A DNA stretch of 40,627 bases from positions 1-40,627 of the forward strand of contig NZ_BCNF01000089.1 in the NCBI RefSeq assembly GCF_001485495.1. The letters are read 5' to 3'. Positions 22,739-30,528 of the stretch are shown in pieces (the stretch's first letter is position 1; each line of letters opens with the position of its first letter). The DNA comes from Gordonia desulfuricans NBRC 100010 (GTDB lineage Bacteria; Actinomycetota; Actinomycetes; Mycobacteriales; Mycobacteriaceae). The translations under genes and the position numbers were made by a program. Under the pieces are notes generated by a model. It saw nothing but the letters and a program-made list of their open reading frames with translations. It searched no databases and was not told the origin of the DNA.

Positions 22739-24328
22739 ATGACGAACTCGACGAAGGTTTTTGCCCTGCTGTTGTCCGCAATCGGCGCCGTGGCGGTGAT
22801 CGTCGCCCTGGTGCTGTCGTTCATCCCGTGGAGTGCGTCGGGAGCCGCAGAGGCGACACCGGCGTTCCGCGCGCAGTCCAGTCTCGACCAGGTGGCCTTC
22901 CAGTACGGCAGCAGCCCCGGCGCCCGCTACAACGGGACCCTCGTCCAGAAGTACGGCAGCTCCACCGAGACCTACCAGCTCAGCGACCTGACGGTCACCC
23001 TGTCCAACAATGCGTCGGGCCAGGTCACCGTCGACGGCCAGCGCGCCGACTACACCCAGATCGGCAACTACGGCTTCGCGAAGGGGCCGACCGCCTTCTG
23101 GCAGAAACTGCTGTCGGCCGACACCCTGAAGGATGTCGACCTCGCCCCGTTCGACAATGTGTGGGCCAGCGCCGAGTGGGCCATGCCGTCGCTGGGCTCG
23201 ATCCTGTCCCCGCAGATCATGGCCGGTCGCATCGGCAACGCCGACCTCGTGTCGCCGCCGACCCTCGGCGCCGAGCTGGCCGCACCGAACGCCAACACCC
23301 CCGACGCCCGCTTCTGGCCGACCTCCGACCCGCCGATCGAGACACTCGCCGAGAACAAGGTGCGCGCAGGCAAGTGGGAGATCACCTTCGACCCGTCGAC
23401 CAAGGCGATCACCCACATCAAGGGCGAGTACGCCACCCCCAGTGGCCGGACCACCTATCAGCTCGACACCGACGTCACCCCGCTGCCGGTGGACCAGCTC
23501 AACTCCGTGTTCGACGGCCAGCGCGGGCTGACCACCCAGCTCGGCTCGGTCCCGGCCCCCGGCATGCTGCTGGAGAACCTGCCCAACGCCCGGCTCGGCA
23601 TCCTCGACTGGAAGCAGACCGGCGACTGCACCAACGTCGCGTGCGGCTACGACTTCACCGTGTCGGGCACCCCGCAGAACAACGACGACGCCGTTCCCGG
23701 GCACGTCAACTACGGCCTCACGATCAACTTCGCCGTCAACTCGCAGCCGGCCGGTGCGGTCGGCGGGACGTGTACGCCGGTGGTCCGCGTCGACTTCGGC
23801 CGCACCGGCAGCACCCGGTGTGTCGCGACCAACCTCGGTGCCGGCGGCGGCTCGATTCGCCCCAACGTGAAGCTGACCTATCTGCCGTTCCTGGACTACG
23901 GCACCGAAGACCTGGCCGACTATCTGAAGTCCAACGTGGAGGCCACACAACGCCAGTTCACGATGCAGCGCACCGGCACCAAGCGGCCCGACGCCGCGAG
24001 GTACAACTTCTACATCGCCGGCCTGCCGAGCAGTTATGTGATCAAGCGCGGTGACTACCTGTTCGACGGCTACGGTCCCCGTGGCGCCTATCTGGTGGCC
24101 TTCGCCCCCGGCTATTCCGACCACGTGACCGGCACCACCTTCGACCCGTCCTGGTCGGGCACCGCCACCCTGCGCGACCAGATGACCAAGCAGGCGTCGG
24201 CCGCCGGTGACGGCCGGATCGTCTACTACAGCCCCGAACAGAAGACGGTCGACGCCCTCAAGGCGATGGTGATCCAGGCCGGCCTCGGCGACAAGATCAC
24301 CGTGTACCTGGCCGAACAGGAGAGCTGA
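22739..24328 (+). CDS. Membrane-anchored protein with degenerate Tox-REase-5-like C-terminal domain
   Basis: 529 residues. One N-terminal transmembrane helix (~8-32) leads to a large extracytoplasmic region with three cysteines or more (GDCTNVACGY, GGTCTP, STRCVATN). The C-terminal ~115 residues read RYNFYIAGLPSS..., FDGYGPRGAYLVAFAPGY (442-459), LRDQMTKQASAAGDG, then RIVYYSPEQKTVDALKAMV and KITVYL. This order matches Tox-REase-5, a restriction-endonuclease-fold toxin domain of polymorphic toxins, whose core is FDG...LxEAKG.GY. Here Val453 and Phe455 replace the Glu and Lys of E-x-K, so nuclease activity is unlikely. No immunity gene follows; the next gene is convergent. ATG 22739 follows GAGGAAA; TAGTGT at 22694-22699 may be its -10. 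The domain match is from memory; function unknown. Confidence 0.72.
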   Translation: MTNSTKVFALLLSAIGAVAVIVALVLSFIPWSASGAAEATPAFRAQSSLDQVAFQYGSSPGARYNGTLVQKYGSSTETYQLSDLTVTLSNNASGQVTVDGQRADYTQIGNYGFAKGPTAFWQKLLSADTLKDVDLAPFDNVWASAEWAMPSLGSILSPQIMAGRIGNADLVSPPTLGAELAAPNANTPDARFWPTSDPPIETLAENKVRAGKWEITFDPSTKAITHIKGEYATPSGRTTYQLDTDVTPLPVDQLNSVFDGQRGLTTQLGSVPAPGMLLENLPNARLGILDWKQTGDCTNVACGYDFTVSGTPQNNDDAVPGHVNYGLTINFAVNSQPAGAVGGTCTPVVRVDFGRTGSTRCVATNLGAGGGSIRPNVKLTYLPFLDYGTEDLADYLKSNVEATQRQFTMQRTGTKRPDAARYNFYIAGLPSSYVIKRGDYLFDGYGPRGAYLVAFAPGYSDHVTGTTFDPSWSGTATLRDQMTKQASAAGDGRIVYYSPEQKTVDALKAMVIQAGLGDKITVYLAEQES

Positions 24329-24347
24329 GGCGCCCGGCCACCGGACT

Positions 24348-26291
24348 TCACCCGCCGAGCAGGGCGGCGTCGACCACCTCACCGACACGACCCTCACCGG
24401 TGTGCAGGGCGAGCCCGGCGGTGATCGGCCGGACGTGGACGGCGGTCCCGGAACCGTCGAGCTGCACATAGACCGCGTGCAGTCCGGCGGTGACCGGCAC
24501 CCGGATCGGGCTCCCGCCGTCGAGGGAGAACTCGACCTCGCCGGACCGGTTGGCGCAGTAGGTCAACGCGAGGGTCCACCGCCAGCGCAGCAGCGGACCG
24601 TCGAGGCGCAGGTCGGCGGGACCGGTCAGCTCGGGCCGTGCGCAGGTCCCCCGGCCCGCGACGATCGTCCGTTGCGGGGTGACCGCGCCGGCGGTGAGGT
24701 TGCCCGCGGGGTCGAGCACGTTGAGCCGATCGGTCCACCCCCCGAACTCGGGGCGGTCGGAGACCCGACCGAAGGTGTGGCTGATCTGGTTCTCCGGGAA
24801 GGCCACCGGCAGCAGCACCTCCAGCGGCAGTTGCTGATCGAACATCCGGTGATCGCGATTGGCCGCGAGCGCGCGCGTGGCGTTGTCCAGATACGGCCCG
24901 GTGGGGTCGTCGGTCCACGACGACTGGTACGACGCCAGCGACAGCATCGACGACGCGAACAGGACCGCGCCGACGAGCAGACCGGCCGGCACGGCCAGCG
25001 CCGTCATCGGCGACTCGGAGGTGTCGTCGACGCGCGCGTGCCGTGGTGCGGCCGGCACATCGCGGCGCGCGGGCGCACCGATGATCAGCGCCGCGGCGAG
25101 GGTCAGCACCAACGCGGAATCGGGCAGGTAGCGCATGGTCTGGGCGAGTTCCAGTGCGGTGTTGGCCGACGACCGGTTCCACATCACCGGGATCTGCGCC
25201 ACCACCACGTAGAGCGCCGCACAGATCAGCACCGCGATCGCACCGGTCCGCAGACGCACCGCCACCACCACCAGGGCGGCCGCCAGCACCCAGCCCGCCA
25301 CGATCATCCAGACCGGCGCGAAACCCATCGGCGGGCTCGGCACCCATCGTTGCCAGTCCCACGGACCACCGACCAGCGACGGCACCACGGCGTTGTCGAT
25401 CGACCGCCACACCAGATGTGCGGTCTGCGAGATCGAGTGCTCGCCGGCGGTGGCGTCAGAGATCGAGACGAACGCCAGCGCCCACGCGACAAAGACGATG
25501 CCGAGCACCGTCCACAGCCGACGGCCCCGGACGAAGGCCACGGTCAGCGGCGGCCGATCGGAGAACCGCGCGGCGAGCACGGCGGCGGCGAACGCCACCG
25601 GCAGGATGAACAGCGACTTCTCGAAGAACGCCAGCGCCACCACGAAGACCACGGCCGACCGGATGACGATCAGGCGGGCGCGCCGCGGGTCGACGTCGCC
25701 GCGCACCAGGATCACCGCATCGGCGACGATCCAGGCCATCGCCGCCTGCATCGGCAGCGTGTTCAGCCCGGCCGCCCACCACACGAAACCCGCCACCGTC
25801 ATCGGAGTGAACAGATAGAACGCCAGCGCCCCCAGCGCGGCGAGATCACGCCGGGAGGTGGTCCCGTCGGCCGCAGGCGGCACGACGGTGCGGATCATCC
25901 GCCACACCGCCAGGGACGCAATCGCCTGCAGCACCACCAGGGTGGCCGCCGGCAACGCCCAGGTGACCGGGGCGAGCACGGTGGAGACACCGGCCACCAG
26001 GAACGCGGCCGGCATGAAGTGCCCGTCGTGTGAGTGCCCGAGGAACTCCCACGACAGGATCGGCTGCGTGGACGCGCGGCCGATCAGGATCAGGTCGTCC
26101 CAGTAGAAGTTCCCGGTGCCCGCCAGCCATCCGCGGATGACCAGTTGCGCCACGATCAGCGCGATCGCCACCAGGACCGGCACCGACGGCGCGACCAGGG
26201 CCGATCGCCACGGCGATGCCGTCTCCGAGGCCGATGGTCGGTCGCAATGATCGGGTGTGGACGGCACCGTCCGCGGGCTGGGCATGGCCAC
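24348..26291 (-). CDS. Polytopic membrane protein, possible GT-C type glycosyltransferase
   Basis: 647 residues with about 11-12 hydrophobic helices, then a C-terminal soluble beta-rich region of ~150 residues (from about 500; for example RTIVAGRGTCARPELTGPADLRLDG). The first extracytoplasmic loop carries NFYWDDLILIGRAST, with paired acidic residues as in GT-C enzymes, which use lipid-linked sugars outside the membrane. Histidines in the following HSHDGHFMPAA are also suggestive. No named family is recognised, so glycosyltransfer is inference. The C-terminal domain may bind polymer or carbohydrate. GTG 26291 follows GGGGACA; ATG 26285 is an alternative. It is divergent from chorismate mutase (42 bp) and convergent with the Tox-like gene, the two genes absent from the M. 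tuberculosis arrangement. Confidence 0.72.
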   Translation of the reverse strand: MAMPSPRTVPSTPDHCDRPSASETASPWRSALVAPSVPVLVAIALIVAQLVIRGWLAGTGNFYWDDLILIGRASTQPILSWEFLGHSHDGHFMPAAFLVAGVSTVLAPVTWALPAATLVVLQAIASLAVWRMIRTVVPPAADGTTSRRDLAALGALAFYLFTPMTVAGFVWWAAGLNTLPMQAAMAWIVADAVILVRGDVDPRRARLIVIRSAVVFVVALAFFEKSLFILPVAFAAAVLAARFSDRPPLTVAFVRGRRLWTVLGIVFVAWALAFVSISDATAGEHSISQTAHLVWRSIDNAVVPSLVGGPWDWQRWVPSPPMGFAPVWMIVAGWVLAAALVVVAVRLRTGAIAVLICAALYVVVAQIPVMWNRSSANTALELAQTMRYLPDSALVLTLAAALIIGAPARRDVPAAPRHARVDDTSESPMTALAVPAGLLVGAVLFASSMLSLASYQSSWTDDPTGPYLDNATRALAANRDHRMFDQQLPLEVLLPVAFPENQISHTFGRVSDRPEFGGWTDRLNVLDPAGNLTAGAVTPQRTIVAGRGTCARPELTGPADLRLDGPLLRWRWTLALTYCANRSGEVEFSLDGGSPIRVPVTAGLHAVYVQLDGSGTAVHVRPITAGLALHTGEGRVGEVVDAALLGG

Positions 26292-26332
26292 CAGTGTCCC
26301 CGGCCCGAAAGCCGCGTGGCAAAATCGGCGGA

Positions 26333-26665
26333 GTGACAGACCCCACCAGCGGATCGTCGGGCTCGTTCGCGGACTCGATCGATCTGTCGTACTACGAGCT
26401 GCAGTCCGACGTGTCGGCCCTCAGCGATGACATCGACGTCCTGCGCGGCGAGATCGACCGCCTCGACGCGGTGATCCTGGCCGCCGTCAAGCGACGATCG
26501 GCCGTGTCGAAGAAGATCGGTGCCGCGCGCATGGCATCGGGCGGACCGCGGCTGGTGCACAGCCGTGAGGTCAAGGTGCTCGACCGGTTCGCCGAGCTCG
26601 GCCAGGAGGGACACACCCTCGCGATGCTGCTGCTACGGCTCGGCCGGGGCCCGCTCGGGCGCTGA
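26333..26665 (+). CDS. Chorismate mutase, AroQ-delta type
   Basis: A 110-residue all-helical enzyme converting chorismate to prephenate for phenylalanine and tyrosine. It closely matches M. tuberculosis Rv0948c (recalled): [41 protein letters not shown] and the C-terminal [11 protein letters not shown]. This secreted-signal-free delta subclass is weakly active alone and is boosted by complexing with the type II DAHP synthase AroG; the RLGRG tail is the contact in the known complex. The Arg, Lys and Glu residues of the active-site helices are kept. GTG 26333 is preceded by GGCGGA and an A-rich CAAAAT box 7 nt upstream. It sits 89 bp before pgi, so a bicistronic unit is possible. Confidence 0.94.
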   Translation: MTDPTSGSSGSFADSIDLSYYELQSDVSALSDDIDVLRGEIDRLDAVILAAVKRRSAVSKKIGAARMASGGPRLVHSREVKVLDRFAELGQEGHTLAMLLLRLGRGPLGR

Positions 26666-26693
26666 CCCGGCCACCCACACAGCCCCCGGATCG

Positions 26694-26709
26694 TGTGGCG
26701 TGCGCCACA
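26694..26709. promoter_or_regulatory. Palindrome upstream of pgi
   Basis: TGTGGCG-TG-CGCCACA is a perfect 7-bp-arm palindrome in the 89-bp gap between chorismate mutase and pgi, with TAGGGT (26742-26747) as a candidate pgi -10 downstream. It could be an operator or a small hairpin ending the chorismate mutase message. It has the TGTG...CACA ends of a CRP-like site but not the consensus spacing. Confidence 0.35.
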
Positions 26710-26754
26710 AATGTCGTATCGCCACGAGTCTCACCACCACATAGGGTGGTGAGC

Positions 26755-28470
26755 ATGACCAGTGACCTCGACGGTACCGACGGCAACACGACCGACAACC
26801 CCGACATCACGGCAACCGAGGCCTGGCAGGCGCTCACCGCCCATCAGGCGCAGGTCGACTCCCTGCATCTGCGGGAGGTCTTCGACGCCGATCCCGCCCG
26901 CGGACGCGAACTCACCGTCGACGTGGGTGATCTGCACATCGACTACGCCAAACACCGGGTGCTGCGCGAGACCCTCGATCTGCTGTTCGCGCTGGCCCGC
27001 GAGGCCGGACTCGAGGAGCGTCGCGACGCGATGTTCGCCGGCGCCCACATCAACACCTCCGAAGACCGCGCCGTCCTGCACACCGCGCTGCGGTTGCCGG
27101 CCGACGCCGAACTCGTCGTCGACGGACAGGACATCGTCACCGACGTGCATGCGGTCCTGGATGCGATGGGAGCCTTCACCGATCGGCTGCGCAGCGGAGA
27201 ATGGAAGGGCCACACCGGCAAATCGATCACCGATGTGGTCAACATCGGCATCGGCGGGTCCGATCTCGGTCCGGTGATGGTCTATCAGGCCCTGCGTCAC
27301 TACGTAGACACCCCCATCCGCTGCCACTTCGTCTCCAATGTCGACCCCGCCGATCTGGTGGCCACGCTCGCCGACCTCGACCCGGAGACGACGCTGTTCA
27401 TCATCGCGTCCAAGACCTTCGGGACGCTGGAGACCCTGACCAATGCCGCCGCGGCGCGCTCATGGTTGCTCACCGGCCTGGATGCCGGCACCGATGCGGT
27501 GGCGAAACACTTTGTGGCCGTGAGCACCAACGCCGACCGCGTCGCGGCCTTCGGGATCGACACGGCCAACATGTTCGGCTTCTGGGACTGGGTCGGCGGC
27601 CGCTACTCGGTGGACTCGGCGATCGGGCTGTCGGTGATGGCGGCCGTCGGCCGCGAACGGTTCGGTGAGTTCCTCGCGGGCTTCCACCTCGTCGACGAGC
27701 ACTTCCGCACCGCACCCCTGGAGGCCAATGCGCCGGTCATCCTGGGCCTGATCGGGTTGTGGTACAGCAACTTCTGGGATGCCCAGTCGCGGGTGGTGCT
27801 CCCCTACTCCAATGACATGGCACGCTTCGCGGCCTACCTGCAGCAGCTGACGATGGAGTCCAACGGCAAGTCGGTCACCGCCACCGGCCGGCCGGTCACC
27901 ACCGACACCGGCGAGGTGTTCTGGGGTGAGCCGGGCACCAACGGCCAGCACGCGTTCTACCAGCTGCTGCACCAGGGCACCCGGATGGTTCCCGCCGACT
28001 TCATCGGATTCGCCCGTCCCACAGATGATCTCCCCGTGCTGTCGGCACACGGCGAGGCCGACGGCGAGCCCGGCTCGATGCACGATCTGCTGATGAGCAA
28101 CTACTTCGCCCAGACCAAGGTGCTGGCCTTCGGCAAGACCGCCGAGGAGATCGCCGCCGAGGGTGTCGCGCCGGATGTGGTGCCGCACAAGGTGATGCCC
28201 GGCAATCGTCCGACCACGTCGATTCTGGCACCGGAACTCACGCCGTCGGTGATCGGGCAGCTGATCGCCCTCTACGAGCACCAGGTCTTCGTCGAGGGCG
28301 CGATCTGGGGGATCAACCCGTTCGACCAGTGGGGTGTGGAACTCGGCAAGACCCAGGCGATCGAACTGCTCGGGGTGATCACCGATGCGCAAGCGCCTGT
28401 GGCGCAATCAGACTCGTCGACCGACGAGCTGGTGCGGTGGTACCGCACCCAGCGTGGCCGACAGGCCTAG
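26755..28470 (+). CDS. pgi: Glucose-6-phosphate isomerase
   Basis: A 571-residue cytosolic enzyme interconverting glucose-6-phosphate and fructose-6-phosphate in glycolysis and gluconeogenesis. It contains the sugar-phosphate-binding GIGGSDLGP (165-173), [13 protein letters not shown], the signature [15 protein letters not shown] with the catalytic His, and the C-terminal [12 protein letters not shown] with the catalytic Lys. The 20-residue N-terminal extension (Asp/Thr-rich, [20 protein letters not shown]) is variable in the family. ATG 26755 follows GGTGGTGAG. It matches Rv0946c by position. Nothing is truncated. Confidence 0.98.
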   Translation: MTSDLDGTDGNTTDNPDITATEAWQALTAHQAQVDSLHLREVFDADPARGRELTVDVGDLHIDYAKHRVLRETLDLLFALAREAGLEERRDAMFAGAHINTSEDRAVLHTALRLPADAELVVDGQDIVTDVHAVLDAMGAFTDRLRSGEWKGHTGKSITDVVNIGIGGSDLGPVMVYQALRHYVDTPIRCHFVSNVDPADLVATLADLDPETTLFIIASKTFGTLETLTNAAAARSWLLTGLDAGTDAVAKHFVAVSTNADRVAAFGIDTANMFGFWDWVGGRYSVDSAIGLSVMAAVGRERFGEFLAGFHLVDEHFRTAPLEANAPVILGLIGLWYSNFWDAQSRVVLPYSNDMARFAAYLQQLTMESNGKSVTATGRPVTTDTGEVFWGEPGTNGQHAFYQLLHQGTRMVPADFIGFARPTDDLPVLSAHGEADGEPGSMHDLLMSNYFAQTKVLAFGKTAEEIAAEGVAPDVVPHKVMPGNRPTTSILAPELTPSVIGQLIALYEHQVFVEGAIWGINPFDQWGVELGKTQAIELLGVITDAQAPVAQSDSSTDELVRWYRTQRGRQA

Positions 28471-28480
28471 ACCCGGCAGC

Positions 28481-29014
28481 TCACTGCCAGCGCCCGGCGT
28501 CGAAGATCTCCTCGGGGATCTCGTCGCCGGGTGCCACACCGAGTTCCTCGAGCCGGCCCATCAGCGTCGCCGACGCCGCGACGTGGCCGATCAGGTCTCC
28601 GGCCTCGGCCGCGCGTTCGGCCGGGTCGCCACCGAGGAATTCCGGCATCACCGGCGGTACGCACTGGCCCAGTGTCAGGGGCGGGGCGCCGGTCATCTCG
28701 CGCCATTCGGCGAAGCTCTCGGCATCCACGGCCTCGGCGATGTCACCGTCGCCGACCGCGGCGAGCACCTCGTCGACGGTGGCCAGCGGTCCGGAGCTGC
28801 CACTCGAGGCGTCGAAGCCGATCACGGTGTCCGGGTCGGCCTCCTCGTCGTCGGCGAGGGTGAAGTAGACGATGCCGCGCCAGTCGGCGGCCAGCACCGC
28901 GATGTCGTCGCGTCCGAAGACGTCGGCGAGCAGTTCGTCGAGTCGCGCGGCGTCCTCACCACCGAATATCTGAAACGCCCCGTCGCCGACCACTTGACTC
29001 TGCAATCCCGCCAC
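28481..29014 (-). CDS. DUF1851 / Tdi1-immunity-like cytosolic protein
   Basis: 177 acidic residues with no signal or membrane segment. The C-terminal half, LTLGQCVPPVMPEFLGGDPAERAAEAGDLIGHVAA, fits the DUF1851 (T6SS immunity Tdi1 C-terminal) pattern of L-x-x-GQCY-x-x-P-x-FLGG followed by an acidic stretch and an SLxxHL-type helix. The N-terminal half (FGRDDIAVLAADWRGIVYFT, VIGFDASSGSSGPLATVDEVLA) resembles the GAD/SMI1-like regions of such proteins. Immunity proteins of this group neutralise contact toxins, but orphan DUF1851 genes are common and no toxin is adjacent. GTG 29014 lacks a strong Shine-Dalgarno and has TAAGGT 7 nt upstream, so it may be leaderless. It is convergent with pgi and divergent from a lipoprotein through shared promoter DNA. 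Confidence 0.78.
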   Translation of the reverse strand: MAGLQSQVVGDGAFQIFGGEDAARLDELLADVFGRDDIAVLAADWRGIVYFTLADDEEADPDTVIGFDASSGSSGPLATVDEVLAAVGDGDIAEAVDAESFAEWREMTGAPPLTLGQCVPPVMPEFLGGDPAERAAEAGDLIGHVAASATLMGRLEELGVAPGDEIPEEIFDAGRWQ

Positions 29015-29032
29015 ATCGGTTACCTTACGCAG
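29015..29032. promoter_or_regulatory. Overlapping divergent leaderless promoters
   Basis: The 18-bp gap between two GTG starts holds both -10 boxes. On the plus strand TACCTT (29021-29026) is 6 nt before the lipoprotein GTG at 29033. On the minus strand TAAGGT (29027-29022) is 7 nt before the DUF1851 GTG at 29014. The two hexamers are almost the same base pairs, read on opposite strands, so only one polymerase could occupy the site. The -35 regions must lie inside the opposing coding regions. Confidence 0.55.
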
Positions 29033-29725
29033 GTGACCTCGCCTGTGTTGTTGCGTCGTACCCGAGCCCTGCGGCCGGTCGGTGGTGTACTGCTGACCGG
29101 TGCCGCCCTGGCCACCGCACTGACCGCCTGCTCCACGTCGGAGCCCTCGACGGCCCCGGCCACGTCGTCGTTCCCGACGTCGGCGTCGGTGACGGTACCC
29201 GCCGGTGCCGCCGCCCGGACCACCCCCGGCGCGACGCTGGACTTCGGTGCCACCGCGGTGCTGCCCGCCAATGCCTTCGCCCCGGCCGGTGCCACCGCGA
29301 TGTACACGGTCACCGGCATCTCTCCTGGTACGGGCGTCCCGGACGATGCCACACAGGGCGGCAAGGCGTATTTCATCTATCTGACCGTCACCGCGCTGAG
29401 CGTCAAACCCGCCGTCGCCCCCACGGTGGTCGGCTTCGCCGGAAGCACCGACGGGCGCACCCCGGCGCTGACGCTGCCGCCGTCGGTGCCGCTGACCGCC
29501 TGCGCCAACCCGGAGCCGCCGGAGAAGATGAAGCGCGGCGAGTCCTATGCCACCTGCCTGGTGGCCTATGCCGATCCGGATCAGGAACTCGGCAGTGTCA
29601 TCTATTGGGCCGACACCACCGGCGACGCGTCGTACGACTTCAAATCCGATCCGGTGGTGTGGGGTACCCCGACGCCGGTCTCGTCCGCCTCGGCGACGCC
29701 GAGCTCACCGGCACCGGCCGGCTGA
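29033..29725 (+). CDS. Secreted lipoprotein of unknown function
   Basis: 230 residues. A basic N-region (RRTRALRP), hydrophobic core and lipobox ALTAC (Cys33) mark a lipoprotein. A Ser/Thr/Pro-rich linker follows, then a compact domain (~65-205) with likely beta strands (GATAMYTVTGISPG, AYFIYLTVTALSV) and two cysteines (TACANPEPP, YATCLVAYAD) that could form a disulfide. The end is another Ser/Thr/Pro/Ala-rich tail. It resembles the DUF4352/telokin-type beta-sandwich lipoproteins common in actinobacteria, but I cannot name a family. GTG 29033 is placed by the leaderless -10 box and lipobox distance; an in-frame start further upstream would run through the DUF1851 gene. Confidence 0.78.
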   Translation: MTSPVLLRRTRALRPVGGVLLTGAALATALTACSTSEPSTAPATSSFPTSASVTVPAGAAARTTPGATLDFGATAVLPANAFAPAGATAMYTVTGISPGTGVPDDATQGGKAYFIYLTVTALSVKPAVAPTVVGFAGSTDGRTPALTLPPSVPLTACANPEPPEKMKRGESYATCLVAYADPDQELGSVIYWADTTGDASYDFKSDPVVWGTPTPVSSASATPSSPAPAG

Positions 29726-29750
29726 TCCCTCACCGGCCGCGAGCCGCGTC

Positions 29751-30491
29751 TCAGATCATCCGGCGGGTGATCGCCGACGGCAGCAGGCGCAGGGCCGCGG
29801 CGATCGGCACCCACGGCCACGCCGGGACCGGCGCATACGCCTTCTCCGCCTCGATGGCCTTGACCAGGGCCTGTACCCCGGTGTCGGTGTCGGTCATCAT
29901 CGCGGTCTTGACCCCGCGGTTGATGTCGGTCTCGATATAGCCCGGCAGCACGATCGACACGGTGATCGGCGAGTTCGCGAACTCGGCCTGCAGCCCCTGG
30001 CCGATCGCGGTGAGTCCGGCCTTCGACGCCGAGTACGCGGTCTGCGCCTTGGGCAGTCCGCGTACCGCGCTCATCGAGCTGATCAGCACCAGATGGCCGT
30101 GGCCCTGTGCCCGGAAGATCTCCAGCGCGGCCTCGACCTGGGCGATCGCACCGATCAGGTTGGTCTGCACGGTCTCGAGGTTGGCGTGCATCTTGCCGGT
30201 GCCCATCGGCGCACCCTTACCGAGGCCGGCGTTCACGATCACCCGGTCGAGTCCACCGAGCTCGTCGCGCAACCGCCCGAAGACCACGGGCACCGAGTCG
30301 ACGTCGGTGACGTCGAGCGGGGCGACGGCAACCGCCGCGGCGGACGGGCCGATCTCCTCGGCCAGGGCCTCGAGCCGGTCGGCGCGTCTGGCGGCCAGGC
30401 CCAGCGAGCGGCCTCGGGCGGCGAAGGCGCGGGCCATCCCCTCGCCGAGTCCGGAGCTGGCGCCGGTGATCAGGATCTTGTCGCGGGTCAC
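29751..30491 (-). CDS. SDR family NAD(P)-dependent oxidoreductase
   Basis: A 246-residue classical short-chain dehydrogenase. The cofactor motif is LITGASSGLGEGMARAF (TGxxxGxG, about residues 9-15). NAG is present in VIVNAGLGKGA, the catalytic Ser in LISSMSAVRG and Tyr-x3-Lys in YSASKAGLTAI. PGYIETDINRG is the usual post-Lys PG motif. The substrate is unknown; a C-terminal segment with WPWVPIAAALRLLP is hydrophobic and may bind membrane, as in the DltE/YqjQ-like subgroup. The start is taken as GTG 30491, which has TAGGTT 7 nt upstream; TTG 30500 is possible. It is convergent with the lipoprotein gene (25 bp) and 37 bp after the methyltransferase stop on the same strand. Confidence 0.88.
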   Translation of the reverse strand: MTRDKILITGASSGLGEGMARAFAARGRSLGLAARRADRLEALAEEIGPSAAAVAVAPLDVTDVDSVPVVFGRLRDELGGLDRVIVNAGLGKGAPMGTGKMHANLETVQTNLIGAIAQVEAALEIFRAQGHGHLVLISSMSAVRGLPKAQTAYSASKAGLTAIGQGLQAEFANSPITVSIVLPGYIETDINRGVKTAMMTDTDTGVQALVKAIEAEKAYAPVPAWPWVPIAAALRLLPSAITRRMI

Positions 30492-30528
30492 GGCAGCCAA
30501 CCTACCCGACGGTCAGATCGGGTGGCAC

